64,000 bases of DNA from Anaeromyxobacter terrae (lineage in GTDB: Bacteria > Myxococcota > Myxococcia > Myxococcales > Anaeromyxobacteraceae), in contig NZ_JALCYY010000003.1 in the NCBI RefSeq assembly GCF_022690685.1, forward strand, positions 105,666 through 169,665, in the 5' to 3' direction. The notes beneath the pieces are model-generated. The model did no database searches. It was not told the origin of the DNA and saw only the letters and a program-made list of their open reading frames with translations. Below, piece after piece: positions 12,064-20,574 of this stretch (positions are counted from its first letter, which is position 1; the number at the start of each line of letters is the position of its first letter). Position numbers and translations under genes: made by a program.

Positions 12064-13320
12064 CTACGCACCCTTAGGCGGCATCCGGAGCGCCCGCTCC
12101 TCCTGCCGCCGCCATTGACCGTGCGCCGCCCCGGAGGCCGCGAGCCGCCCGAGGAGCGCCTGCGTCGCTGCGTCGAGCCTGCCCGGCGGCTCGCGGGCCC
12201 AGGGCGTCCCGGGGAGCGGCATGAACGCGTGCGCGTGGACCCGCGCGCCCGCCGCCGCGAGGCGGCCCATCGCCGCCCGCGTGGCCCTGCGGTCGTCCTC
12301 CATCTCCCCTGGCAGGCCGAAGATGAAGTCCACGGAGGGTGTTAGGCCTGCCTCGAGCGCGAAGCGCGCCGCACGCGTCACGCTCTCCGCGTCGTGGCCG
12401 CGCTGCATCGACGCGAGCAGCCGATCGGAGCCCGACTGTCCGCCGATGACGACCGTCCGGTTGTCGCAGTAGCGCCGCAGGAGCGCGAGCGCCTCCGGCG
12501 ACACGTGCTCCGGCCGGAGCTCCGACGGGAAGGAGCCGACGAAGAGCCGCCGCCCGGGCCCCAGCGCCTCGCGCAGCGTCGCGAGCAGCGCCTCGATGGC
12601 GGCGAGGTCGCAGCCTCCGTCCGGCGAGCCCCAGGAGAGCGCGGACGGCGTCAGCACGCGCAGGTCCCGCGTGTCGACCTTCGCCAGGGCGCGGGCCCAG
12701 CGCGCGAGGGTGTCGAGCGAGCGGTGGCGGAAGCGGGCGCGGAACAGGAACGGAGTGTGGCAGAAGCGGCACGCCCAGACGCACCCGCGCGTGATCTCGA
12801 GCGGGCCGATCCGGCCGGCCCGCACCGCGAACGGCGGCAGCGCGTCCAGGTCGACCGGCGGCCCCCGCCCGCTCGTCCGCATGCCGCCGCCGTCGAGCCA
12901 TGCGAGCCCGGGACCCGCGCGCGGATCGTCGCCCACCGCGACGCGCGCGAGCAGCGCCGGCAGGGTCTCCTCCCCTTCCCCGATCGCGACGAGGTCGAAG
13001 CCGGCCGCGAGCGTGCCGGCCGGATCCGCGCTGGCGTGCGGGCCGCCCGCGACGTGCAGCACGCGCGCATCCGGCACCGTGTCGCGCACGCGCGCCAGCT
13101 CGGCGGCCACCTCGTCGAAGCTCGCCGTGTAGAAGGACCACGCGACGACCGGCCGCCTCCCCGCCGCGAGCGCCGCCCGCGCGGCGTCGGCGACCGCCTC
13201 GGGAGAGGGGGCGAACACGACCGGCACCTCTGCGGTGGCGGGGTGCGCCTCGACCGCGCCGAGGAGCACGTTGAGCGCGTGGCGGGCGGTCCTGCGGTAG
13301 TGGAGGACGAGGGTCGTCAC
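12064..13320 (-). CDS. B12-binding radical SAM protein
   Basis: This 418-residue protein has an N-terminal cobalamin-binding-like Rossmann domain (about 1-150, including V-A-G-G-P-H-A and A-I-G-E-G-E-E-T-L). A radical SAM barrel follows with the [4Fe-4S] motif C-V-W-A-C-R-F-C at about residues 188-195. The SAM-binding G-E region and F-I-F-G-L-P-G-E-M-E-D-D appear further on. The layout matches the MJ_1487-like family (TIGR04013 type), whose reaction is not established. GTG 13320 is preferred because everything upstream in the frame belongs to the non-coding repeat. It is monocistronic, with the repeat on its 5' side. Confidence 0.8.
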   Translation of the reverse strand: MTTLVLHYRRTARHALNVLLGAVEAHPATAEVPVVFAPSPEAVADAARAALAAGRRPVVAWSFYTASFDEVAAELARVRDTVPDARVLHVAGGPHASADPAGTLAAGFDLVAIGEGEETLPALLARVAVGDDPRAGPGLAWLDGGGMRTSGRGPPVDLDALPPFAVRAGRIGPLEITRGCVWACRFCHTPFLFRARFRHRSLDTLARWARALAKVDTRDLRVLTPSALSWGSPDGGCDLAAIEALLATLREALGPGRRLFVGSFPSELRPEHVSPEALALLRRYCDNRTVVIGGQSGSDRLLASMQRGHDAESVTRAARFALEAGLTPSVDFIFGLPGEMEDDRRATRAAMGRLAAAGARVHAHAFMPLPGTPWAREPPGRLDAATQALLGRLAASGAAHGQWRRQEERALRMPPKGA

Positions 13321-13845
13321 CGCGGCGACAGCGTGCCTCCGGGGCGCGGCGGGCGGCAAGGGCGGGCGAGCGGGCTTGGTGGACGGCCGGAGTCGGGGTC
13401 GGCCTGTCCGGGTCGAGGTCCGGGTCGAGGTCGGGGTCGAGGTCGGGGTCGTTCTGGCCGACATCGCCGCGGCTGACGTCACCTTGGCGCGCCGCCTGGA
13501 CGGGACCTCACGTCCTCGGCGGGCCACGATGGACGGGGACAAGGTACGGGGGGCGGTGCCGGGGGGCTGCACGTGGGCGACGTCGCCTAGGCCGACCGCG
13601 TTGCATTGCGGTCCGTGGGTCGGGGCGGTGCCTACCGCGTCCAGTGGCCCGCCTGCGGGCGCGAGGTCCCGCCACGTGGGGCGGCGCGCTGCGGGCGGGG
13701 TCGGTGATGGGCTCGCTGCAATCGTCGTCGAAGTCGTCGGCCTCGCAGCCACGTAGGGCGGCGCGTCGCGGGGCGGGTTCAATTAGTGACTCGTCGACTT
13801 CGTCGCGTTCGCGCGCCGTAGGCTACACTCCTCGTGTCACCCGCC
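13321..13845. other. Intergenic region holding repeat copy 1
   Basis: About 525 bases separate two divergent genes. The stretch contains a GGTCGG/GGTCGA hexamer tract (about 13394-13450), repeat copy 1 (13442-13700), and a less GC-rich tail that probably holds the promoter for the CPBP protease gene. Its open frames are not conserved in any recognisable way and read as non-coding. Confidence 0.6.
13442..13700 (+). repeat. Dispersed intergenic repeat, copy 1
   Basis: This 259-base block recurs in inverted orientation at 32572-32867. About 88 bases (13590-13677) are identical between copies, and a second block (about 13497-13560) differs at a position or two. Copy 1 lacks about 37 bases that copy 2 has in the middle. 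It contains a GCCCGC-CT-GCGGGC hairpin near 13648. Both copies share one long open frame, but it lacks a start, has no known domain and is interrupted by the length difference, so a coding role is doubtful. Confidence 0.85.
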
Positions 13846-14760
13846 ATGCAACCTTCAGCGTTCACTGTGTCCCAGCGTGCCCCACGCCACGGCCTCGCGT
13901 TTCGCCTCTTCGCCTTCGTCGCTGCGTTCCTCGCCGCGACCCTGCTCGCTCGCGCGGTGCGGTATTTCCTCACCGGCCGCGCGCGCCTGCCGCCCGGTCC
14001 AGAGTCGAGCGCGGAGCCCTACTTCCTCCTGTATCGCCTGACTGGCGTGGGGGCGGTGCTCGTCGCGACGTGGCTCGTGCTGCGCCTGCTCGACGGACGG
14101 AGGCTCCGCGACCTCGGGCTCGGCAGCGGCGTCCGCGAGGCGGCGCGAGACGGAGCGAGGGGCGCAGCGCTCGTCACCGCGATCTTCCTCGCCGGATTCA
14201 CCGCACTCACCGTGACGGGCGCGGCGCGCGTGACGGGCGCGACGCCGGACTGGCGCGCGCTCGCGCTGCAGGCGGTCCCGGCAACGCTCCTCGTCGGCCT
14301 GTACGAGGAGCTCCTGTTCCGCGGGTATCTCTTCCAGGCCCTGGCGGAGCGGCTCCGTCCCTGGCCCGCGATCGTGCTCGTCTCCGCCGCGTTCGGTGCG
14401 ATCCACTACCCCAACCCCGGGGTCACCGCGCTCGGCGCGGCCGCGACGGTGCTCTACGGAGTGCTCCTCGGCGCCCTGCTCGTCAGGACGCGTAGCCTCT
14501 GGACCTGCATCGGCTTCCACTTTGCCGGAAACCTCGTCCAGGCCGCGCTGCTCGGCTCGCGCGCGAGCGGGATGAGCTACGGCACGAGCCTCCTCGCGGT
14601 CGAATACCGGCCGACGCTCTTTGCCGGCGCGCCGAGCGGCCTCGAGGCCGCGGTGCCGACCCTGCTCGTAGCCCTCCTCGCGCTCGCGTGGGTGGTGCGG
14701 GCCGAGGTCTGGCGCGCTCGTGGCGGAGCACGCGTCCTCTTCGACGGCCCGGAGCAGTGA
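13846..14760 (+). CDS. CPBP-family intramembrane metalloprotease
   Basis: The protein has 304 residues and about eight hydrophobic helices. The CPBP/Abi motifs are present in order: Y-E-E-L-L-F-R-G-Y-L-F (E-E-x3-R), F-G-A-I-H-Y (F-x3-H) and H-F-A-G-N-L (H-x3-N). They form the zinc-type active site of Rce1-like membrane proteases. Its substrate is unknown; bacterial members act in peptide maturation, immunity or envelope processes. ATG 13846 is preferred over an in-frame GTG at 13834. It follows repeat copy 1. Confidence 0.87.
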   Translation: MQPSAFTVSQRAPRHGLAFRLFAFVAAFLAATLLARAVRYFLTGRARLPPGPESSAEPYFLLYRLTGVGAVLVATWLVLRLLDGRRLRDLGLGSGVREAARDGARGAALVTAIFLAGFTALTVTGAARVTGATPDWRALALQAVPATLLVGLYEELLFRGYLFQALAERLRPWPAIVLVSAAFGAIHYPNPGVTALGAAATVLYGVLLGALLVRTRSLWTCIGFHFAGNLVQAALLGSRASGMSYGTSLLAVEYRPTLFAGAPSGLEAAVPTLLVALLALAWVVRAEVWRARGGARVLFDGPEQ

Positions 14761-15118
14761 GCCGGCGGCGCCGGAGAGCGCGAAGCGCTCGCGCCCCTTC
14801 GCAGGCGAGGCACGCGACCGGCGTCGCGGTTACGAGCCCCGCCATGGCGACCCGCTCTCTCGACGTGATTCGGCCGCGCCGCCCCGAGGCCTGGAACCCG
14901 GCCGACGGTCCCCCCATCTCCCCGCTGCAGCGGCCGCCGCGCCGGCCGGTCGTGGCGTCCGACGGGAGCACCTCGCGCGGGTCCGGCGCACTGTGGGCTC
15001 CGAGCCAGGGCCCCTGCCGCCCAGAGACCGGCGGCGCGGGCGGCGAGCCCAGCGGGCGCAACATCCCGATCCGGAAGGATTGCTGGGACTAGGGCGATCG
15101 AGCGAGGCGCGACCGCCC
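14761..15118. other. Intergenic stretch with no convincing gene
   Basis: These 358 bases lie between convergent genes. One short frame from an ATG at 14844 to a TAG at 15092 would encode about 82 residues rich in Pro, Arg and Gly. It has no clear ribosome site and no known motif, so it is not called. No repeat or RNA gene is evident. Confidence 0.5.
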
Positions 15119-15724
15119 CTACAGCCACTCGCAGCGGAACTCGCAGCAGTCCGCCTTCCTCGCCCGGCAGCGCGTCTCGACCACGCTGACGCTCTTCCCA
15201 CCGCAGATCTCGATCGCGTGCTGGAGCCACCCGATCGTCGTGAGGCAGTCCTCGGCGGCGAGCTCCTCGTCGCCGAGCGTGCGGACCAGCGCCGCGCGCT
15301 CTCCCTTCGGCTCGTGCGCCCGGTGCCCGGAGGAGTGCTGCGACGCGTACATTCGAGGCACGTCCGCGAGGAACCGCTGCGGGTCTCCCTCGCGCACGAA
15401 CGCGCGCTGGACTCCCGTGGGCCCCAGGTTCGTCGCGGCGCTGAACCGGCCCATGTCCAGGAAGAGTCGCGTCCGGTCACCGCTCGCGAGGATCGCCGCC
15501 GCGGTCATCTCCAGGCGAAGGAGCAGGTCCGCCGGATACCAGCCGCTCTGGAGGACGATCCCCCGGAGCGACTCCTGATCGGCCTTCGACAGGTGGCGTA
15601 CCACGCGCCCCGACTTCTCCGGTCCCTGGGCCTCCAGGTACTTCAGGCGCGCGAGCAGCAGCGTCCCCTTCACCTTCCCTGCGATGCGCGTACCCGGAGT
15701 CGAGGCGCTGGAGCTGTCGGACAT
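15119..15724 (-). CDS. TIGR02265/DUF2378-like myxobacterial protein
   Basis: This 201-residue protein has the feel of the TIGR02265 family found mainly in myxobacteria: an early K-G-T-L-L-L-A-R-L-K-Y-L, a central S-G-W-Y-P-A, a G-R-F-S-A-A-T-N-L-G segment and a C-terminal V4R-like end with C-R-A-R-K-A-D-C-C-E-F. Family members are cytosolic and their role is not established. The clustered cysteines near the C terminus (four within 20 residues) could bind metal or be redox active. It is monocistronic, with no recognised regulatory site. Confidence 0.6.
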   Translation of the reverse strand: MSDSSSASTPGTRIAGKVKGTLLLARLKYLEAQGPEKSGRVVRHLSKADQESLRGIVLQSGWYPADLLLRLEMTAAAILASGDRTRLFLDMGRFSAATNLGPTGVQRAFVREGDPQRFLADVPRMYASQHSSGHRAHEPKGERAALVRTLGDEELAAEDCLTTIGWLQHAIEICGGKSVSVVETRCRARKADCCEFRCEWL

Positions 15725-15858
15725 GGTGGGCCTCCGCGCGGCAAACGACCGCAGCCGGTCACTTCGCCGCGCGTCGCGCCCGCTGTCAACCCCATTGGCT
15801 CGAACCCGTCGCGCCTACCTTCACCCACGGAGCACCCTGGCGGGGCCGCGTACGGCGC

Positions 15859-17598
15859 CTAGAACGTCCCCTGCGCGAGCAGGGCGCGCATCGCGACCGT
15901 TCCGACGAGCCTTCGCCGGTCGTCGACCACCGGAAGCCGCTCGAGGTCGGTCTCGCGGAAACGCTCCGCCACCTCCGCGAGCGTCATCGTGGTCGTGATC
16001 GGCACCACGTCCCTGTTCACGACGTCCGCCGCCACGATCATCCCGAGGTGGGCGTGATCGGAGATCGTGCCCTTGAGCGCGTCGAGCTGGATGACGCCGA
16101 GGAGCTCGTTGTCGCTCGCGGTCACGTAGAGATCGTGGCCGGGCGGCAGGGAGAGGAGCTTCTTCAGCATCTGATCGAAGGGCATCGTCGGCTCGACGCG
16201 CTCCGCGTCGGGCACGACGAGCGCGGCCACGGGCGTGCGGCGGAGCCAGTCGGGGCGCGGCAGCTCCGGGAGCCGCACGCCGCGACGCCGGAGCGGAGCG
16301 GTGTAGAGCGAGTCGGGCTCGATGGCGCGGCTCGTCGCGGCGGCGATCGCGGCGGAGAGCATGAGCGGGAGGATGACGCCGTAGTCGCCCGTCATCTCGA
16401 AGATGATGAGCACCGACGAGACCGCGGCGTGCGTCGTGCCGGCGAGCACGCCCGCCATCCCGACGAGCGCGAGCGCGCCGGGGGGCGCGAGGCCGGGGAA
16501 GACGAGGGCGAGGAGCTCACCCGCCGCGCCGCCGATCGCCGCGCCGTAGAACAGCGAGGGCGTGAAGAGTCCTCCCGGCACGCCGGAGCCGGTGCAGAGC
16601 GCGCTCGCCGTGAGCTTCAGGATCGGGAAGAGCAGGAGCGCCTTGAGCTGCACGGTGCCGAGCAGCATCGCGTGGACGCTGTCGAACCCGTTGCCGAGCA
16701 CCGGCGCCCAGCGGATGGACATGAGCCCGACGATGAAGAGCCCGAGCACCGGCAGGAGCGGCTTCATCCAGCGCGGGAACCGCTCGAACGTGACCTCCAC
16801 CCAGCCCATCACGCGGATGTAGATCACCGACGCGAGGCCGAGGAACGGCGCGAGGACGAGCCCGGGGACGAGCTCCCGCGGGTGGAGCAGCTCGTACTCC
16901 GGGATGATGTACGTCATGTGCGCGCCGGGCAGGATGCGCGAGACCGCGGTCGCGACGACGCACGACACGACGATCGGCCCGAGCAGCTCGAGGGCGAAGG
17001 AGCCGAGGAGCACCTCGAGCCCGAAGAGCGCGCCGCCGATCGGCGTGTCGTAGGCGGCCGCGATCCCCGACGCGGCGCCGCACGCGACGAGCACGCGCGC
17101 CTGCCGCTCGTCGAGCTTGAGCCGCGACGCGAGCCAGGATCCCGACGACGCCCCGGCCTGCACGAGCGCGCCCTCGCGGCCCAGGGAGGCGCCCATGCCG
17201 ACCGCGACGATCGAGAGCAGCCCCCGCACCATGGTCGGCCCGAGCGCGAGCTGCCGGTCGCGGTGCCAGATCGCCTCGATGATGCGCGCGGTGCCGTGGC
17301 CGCCCATCGGCCGTCGCCAGAAGAGGTAGACGACCGTCACGAGCGCGCCCGCGAGGGTGGGCACGAGGACGCGCTGGAGGGGCGGGGCGGCCTCGACCGC
17401 GGCGATGAACCGGTCCGCGTCCGGCCAGGCGAGCCCCTGGACGAGCCTCAGGACGTAGAGCAGCGCGCCCGCGCCGAGCCCCGAGAGCAACCCGGTCGCG
17501 ATGACGAGCACCCAGAAGCGCTGCGCGGCGCCCGGCAGGATGCGGAGGAAGTCGCGCAGCGATCGGAAGAACAGGGGCGGCGCGCCACCGGCGGGCAT
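15859..17598 (-). CDS. ClC-family chloride channel/transporter with C-terminal CBS pair
   Basis: The product has 579 residues. The ClC membrane domain has about ten or more helices with the signatures G-A-S-L-G-R-E-G-A (gating Glu in G-R-E-G) and G-S-G-V-P-G-G-L-F-T-P. Two CBS motifs follow (about 440-579), which usually bind adenine nucleotides. It should conduct or exchange Cl- across the inner membrane. ATG 17598 is chosen because GGAGGGGGG lies immediately upstream; a TTG 33 bases further up has no ribosome site. It is divergent from the gene at 17796. Confidence 0.92.
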   Translation of the reverse strand: MPAGGAPPLFFRSLRDFLRILPGAAQRFWVLVIATGLLSGLGAGALLYVLRLVQGLAWPDADRFIAAVEAAPPLQRVLVPTLAGALVTVVYLFWRRPMGGHGTARIIEAIWHRDRQLALGPTMVRGLLSIVAVGMGASLGREGALVQAGASSGSWLASRLKLDERQARVLVACGAASGIAAAYDTPIGGALFGLEVLLGSFALELLGPIVVSCVVATAVSRILPGAHMTYIIPEYELLHPRELVPGLVLAPFLGLASVIYIRVMGWVEVTFERFPRWMKPLLPVLGLFIVGLMSIRWAPVLGNGFDSVHAMLLGTVQLKALLLFPILKLTASALCTGSGVPGGLFTPSLFYGAAIGGAAGELLALVFPGLAPPGALALVGMAGVLAGTTHAAVSSVLIIFEMTGDYGVILPLMLSAAIAAATSRAIEPDSLYTAPLRRRGVRLPELPRPDWLRRTPVAALVVPDAERVEPTMPFDQMLKKLLSLPPGHDLYVTASDNELLGVIQLDALKGTISDHAHLGMIVAADVVNRDVVPITTTMTLAEVAERFRETDLERLPVVDDRRRLVGTVAMRALLAQGTF

Positions 17599-17795
17599 CC
17601 CCCCTCCACGACCTGTCTCGATGCCAGCCAAGCGTGCGCGCGCCGCCCCGTGTCCCCAAGATCGGCCGCCACGGGCGCCCCGGCAACCGGCCCTGGCCGG
17701 GAGGCCCGCCCCGGAGTCGCGTTCGAGCGGACGCGGGCACGGCCGCCGCCGCGAGGGCTCTACCGTCCGTCAAGCCGGGGCGCAAGCTTCCGGGC

Positions 17796-18761
17796 GTGGA
17801 TCCGCTGAAGCAGCTCATCGAGGAGCCCGGGGCGCTCACTCCGCGGCAATACGCCAGGCGCGCGAGGCAGCTCGCGGCGTTGCACCTCGCGCTCGCCTTC
17901 GGCGCGGTCACGGGTGAGGGGGTCCTCTTCGCGCGCGGGAAGGTGCTCGTCACCCTCGCCCAGCGCTCGAACGTAGAGACGCTCACCCTCGCGTTCTTCG
18001 CGGTGTTCTTCGCCTACGTGGGGCTCCTCGGGCTGCGCGGCGCCCCGGGCGCGCTGCGCGTCGTGCGCTTCGCGCTCCTCGCTCGAATCCGCGGACGCGA
18101 GGCCGCCGAGCGGGCGAAGCACGAGGCGCTCGGCCTACCCCGGGGTGACGGGCCGATCGCCGCCCTGAGCGTGGTCCTCGAGCGGCAGGACTCGCCCGCG
18201 CGCCCGTTCGAGCTCGCCGTCCAGGACGCGGCAGGCTCGATGGGGCGGCTGCGCGTCGACGGCGCGCGCGTCCAGCACGCGCCGCACCGGCGGGACGGCT
18301 CGGCGAACCTCCTCGCCTACTTCGCGCGCCAGGTCGATCAGGTGGCGGGGCGACGCCAGGGACGCGACGTGGACGTGGTCGAGTGGGGAACGCTCGACGA
18401 CGAGGCGACGCGCCGGTTCCTCGCGCTCGCCGAGTTCGGCCGCAACCTGGGCGCCGCGCTCGGCAGGGACGGCCTGTGGCCGCGGGTCGTCCTCACCGCC
18501 GAGGACTGCGCCGAGCTCGAGCGGCGCCTCGCGGCGATCTGCCCCGCGCTGCGCGACGAGGGTTTCCTGCCGCACTGGGAGTACGAAGCGGAGCACAAGC
18601 TCCCCATCGTGCCGGAGCCGCTCGGGCTCGCGAGCCTCGGGCGGACCGAGAAGCGCGCCGACCCCCTGCCCTCGCTCACCGCGCTCGCCCTGGTGGTCGC
18701 GCTCGCGACCGCCCTCCTCGCCGCGCTCATCCTCTACCCGCCGTGGGTTCCCGGGAAGTGA
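17796..18761 (+). CDS. Hypothetical membrane protein
   Basis: This 321-residue protein of unknown family has three likely transmembrane helices: two near residues 30-50 and 65-85, and one at the extreme C terminus (about 295-315, ending P-P-W-V-P-G-K). The cytosolic middle is Arg/Glu-rich and has no motif I can name. GTG 17796 is taken because upstream frame content is low complexity. It is followed after one base by a small secreted protein, so the two are probably co-expressed. Confidence 0.6.
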   Translation: MDPLKQLIEEPGALTPRQYARRARQLAALHLALAFGAVTGEGVLFARGKVLVTLAQRSNVETLTLAFFAVFFAYVGLLGLRGAPGALRVVRFALLARIRGREAAERAKHEALGLPRGDGPIAALSVVLERQDSPARPFELAVQDAAGSMGRLRVDGARVQHAPHRRDGSANLLAYFARQVDQVAGRRQGRDVDVVEWGTLDDEATRRFLALAEFGRNLGAALGRDGLWPRVVLTAEDCAELERRLAAICPALRDEGFLPHWEYEAEHKLPIVPEPLGLASLGRTEKRADPLPSLTALALVVALATALLAALILYPPWVPGK

Positions 18762-18762
18762 C

Positions 18763-19089
18763 GTGAGGCGCGCGCTCGTCATCCTCGCCCTCGTCGTGGC
18801 CGGAGCCGCAGCGGTGCGCGCCTGCGCCGGCCCGCGCCCGTCGGTCGCGGCGTCCTGGCTGGAGTCGGGGCCCTCCGGCTACGTGGCGGCCGCGCGGATC
18901 AGGAACGCCGGCGGCGATGGCGAGATCCAGGTGAACTTCCGCCTGCGCGAGCGCGCGACGGGCCGCACCGTCCCGGCCCAGGGAACCGCGGAGGTGCACC
19001 GCGGGGAGGAGGTCGAGGTGCGCGTGCCCGTGCCCGCGCCGCCCGGCGACTGGTCGCTCGAGGCGCAGTCGGAGTATCCGCCGCGATGA
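18763..19089 (+). CDS. Small exported hypothetical protein
   Basis: The 108-residue product has a signal-like N terminus (R-R-A-L-V-I-L-A-L-V-V-A-G-A-A-A-V-R-A-C) that could be cleaved by signal peptidase I or lipidated at Cys 21. The remaining ~85 residues look like a single beta-sandwich (alternating hydrophobic strands, ending W-S-L-E-A-Q-S-E-Y). It starts GTG one base after the stop of the preceding gene. The function is unknown; the pairing suggests it works with the membrane protein. Confidence 0.6.
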   Translation: MRRALVILALVVAGAAAVRACAGPRPSVAASWLESGPSGYVAAARIRNAGGDGEIQVNFRLRERATGRTVPAQGTAEVHRGEEVEVRVPVPAPPGDWSLEAQSEYPPR

Positions 19090-19482
19090 GCGCGGGGCAC
19101 CCCCCCGGCGAGCAGGGGCGGGGCCCGACGACAGCGGCCAGCCGTCGGCGGAGCGGGGGCGCAGCCCTCATCATTCATCACATCCTGGGGATGCGGCCGT
19201 GCACGCGGTTGCCGTTCGACGAGCGGCCCAGCGCGCAGGCCGGTGGGGAATCGACGAGGTGTGCTCGTGCGGCCCGGGAACGCGCCTTCGGAGCGGTACG
19301 CGGGCGGCAAGTCGCGGCGAGCGGTGACCGCGGGGACCCGGCCGATGGGTCGGACGCTTGGCCGAGGCGCGGCGCCGCGACGCTCGGCCCGACCACAGCT
19401 GGAGAGCCGTCGCTATGGCGCGCGGCCGCGCGAGCGCCGTCCGGGCGCAGCGTCACTCGTCCTTCGTTGGCGCGCGCAAGTC
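19090..19482. other. Non-coding left part of the HNH cassette
   Basis: About 390 bases with no supportable gene. The left inverted repeat (19155-19184) lies here. Base composition dips slightly (ATTCATCACATC) at the repeat compared with the flanks. Confidence 0.5.
19155..19184 (+). repeat. Left inverted repeat of the HNH cassette
   Basis: It starts GGGGGCGCAGCCCTCA and continues into an AT-richer half. It pairs with 20536-20564 on the other strand at about 26 of 30 positions. GGGC-GCA-GCCC within it can form a small hairpin. Confidence 0.75.
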
Positions 19483-20016
19483 TCACGGCGCCCACATTCC
19501 CAGCTGAATGGCGGGACGCGGGGGCGGCGCGACGCCAGCGCGTTCCCGCGGCGTCGGCCGGTGGCCCGGGTTGCGGCGGAAGCGATCCATGTGCTCGCGT
19601 CCGAAGGTCCTCTCGGCGTGAAGCAGGTTATGAGCTCGGCAGGCGAGCCGAAGATTGTCGATCGTCGAGGGCCCCCCGAGCGCCAGAGGGCGGATGTGGT
19701 CGAGCTCGAGCTTCCAGCGGCTGTTGCAGCGACACCCGTCCGGACCGACCCAGGCGCAGCGCCCGCCGTCGCGCTTCCACACCGCGCGGCGCACTATCGC
19801 TGGGATCGTGGAGGTCGCCTCCGGGGACGCCGCCGCCGTCGGCTCCGGCCCAGCCTCGACGAAGGCGCGCCGTCGGTCGAACTCGTTGAGGTGGAGGAGG
19901 AAGTCGACCTGGACGTTTCGTTCCTCTCCGGCGAGCTCGCGCAGGCGAACGGCGAGGACGTTCGAGTCGAGGGTGGCGGGAACGGGCGAAGACAGGAAGT
20001 GCACCTCCAGATGCAC
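19483..20016 (-). pseudogene. HNH endonuclease remnant with internal deletion
   Basis: The C-terminal half has a good HNH domain: V-W-K-R-D-G-G-R-C, C-x-x-R-W-x-L-E-L-D-H-I-x-P-L-A-L-G-G and N-L-R-L-x-C-R-x-H-N. The N-terminal ~45 residues (R-L-R-E-L-A-G-E-E-R ... L-L-H-L-N-E-F-D-R-R) match the start of the large HNH/DUF222-like family that is abundant in myxobacteria. In that family some 200 residues normally separate these parts; here they join almost directly (F-V-E-A-G-P-E-P-T). I infer an internal deletion. The start is unclear; GTG 20016 or 20004 are candidates. It lies inside the inverted-repeat cassette. Confidence 0.55.
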
Positions 20017-20574
20017 CCTTCGTAACACGCGTTTTCGAGAGCTCCGGAGGCGCTCCAGGCTCGCGCGAGCGCGGTATTTCTCGGTGTGCCCTCGGCGACC
20101 CTCTGCCGCGGTCGAACGCGCGCGCCCGGCCCAACTGCGCGCGCGTGAGTGGCTCTGTCGCGCCGCCTCGAACCCAGGACCGGAACTTCGGCTGGGAGCA
20201 GTCAAGGGCGTTCATTCACGCACCGCAACTGGGACGGATTGTTCACATCGCCATGAAGCGCGTACGACGGCCGGCACTACCTCTGGCGATAGGTTTCACG
20301 TTCAGTGACTTTTCGCAAGCTCATGCGCCGCTTCCGGGGTCGCCTCCGCGCGTGGGGGCGCGAGCGCTCACGGCAAGCGCTCTCGGTGGAGACGCTCGCC
20401 AGCACCCGCCACCCCGGCTGCGCCGTTCGGAACCGTGCCCGGACAGCGCGGTCCCACCTCGTCGATGCCCGAGTCCGGTGTGCGCATCCCTACGCCGGTC
20501 CATCGGCGTACGGCCCTTCGGGCGGTCGGCCCTGAGATGTATGAATCCTGAGGGCTGCGCCCCCGTTAGATCAC
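20017..20574. other. Non-coding right part of the HNH cassette
   Basis: About 560 bases with no gene I can support; short open frames here are Arg/Ser/Pro-rich and lack motifs. The right inverted repeat (20536-20564) ends about 10 bases before the MFS gene stop. Confidence 0.5.
20536..20564 (-). repeat. Right inverted repeat of the HNH cassette
   Basis: Its reverse complement begins GGGGGCGCAGCCCTCA like the left copy. It also lies directly after the MFS gene (minus strand), where its GGGC/GCCC core could double as a weak terminator. Confidence 0.75.

Larger units (their letters stand above)
19155..20564. mobile_element. HNH-containing cassette bounded by inverted repeats
   Basis: A 30-base sequence at 19155-19184 reappears as a near-perfect inverted copy at 20536-20564. 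The outer 16 bases (GGGGGCGCAGCCCTCA) are identical and the inner part differs at a few positions. Between them lies one recognisable but shortened HNH nuclease gene plus non-coding sequence. No transposase or clear target duplication is visible, so this may be a decayed or non-autonomous element, or two facing REP-like repeats. Confidence 0.45.

Noticed and set aside
13376..13756. Possible protein encoded by repeat copy 1, shared with copy 2
   Set aside because: The frame has no ribosome site, copy 2 has a 37-base length difference inside it, and similarity is equal at DNA level, so it is better seen as a DNA repeat.
13776..13800. tRNA-like GGTTCAA motif
   Set aside because: No acceptor stem or anticodon arm can be folded around it.
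20305..20535. Short basic open frame in the HNH cassette
   Set aside because: No ribosome site, no recognisable domain, and the Arg/Ser-rich composition is typical of random frames in this DNA.
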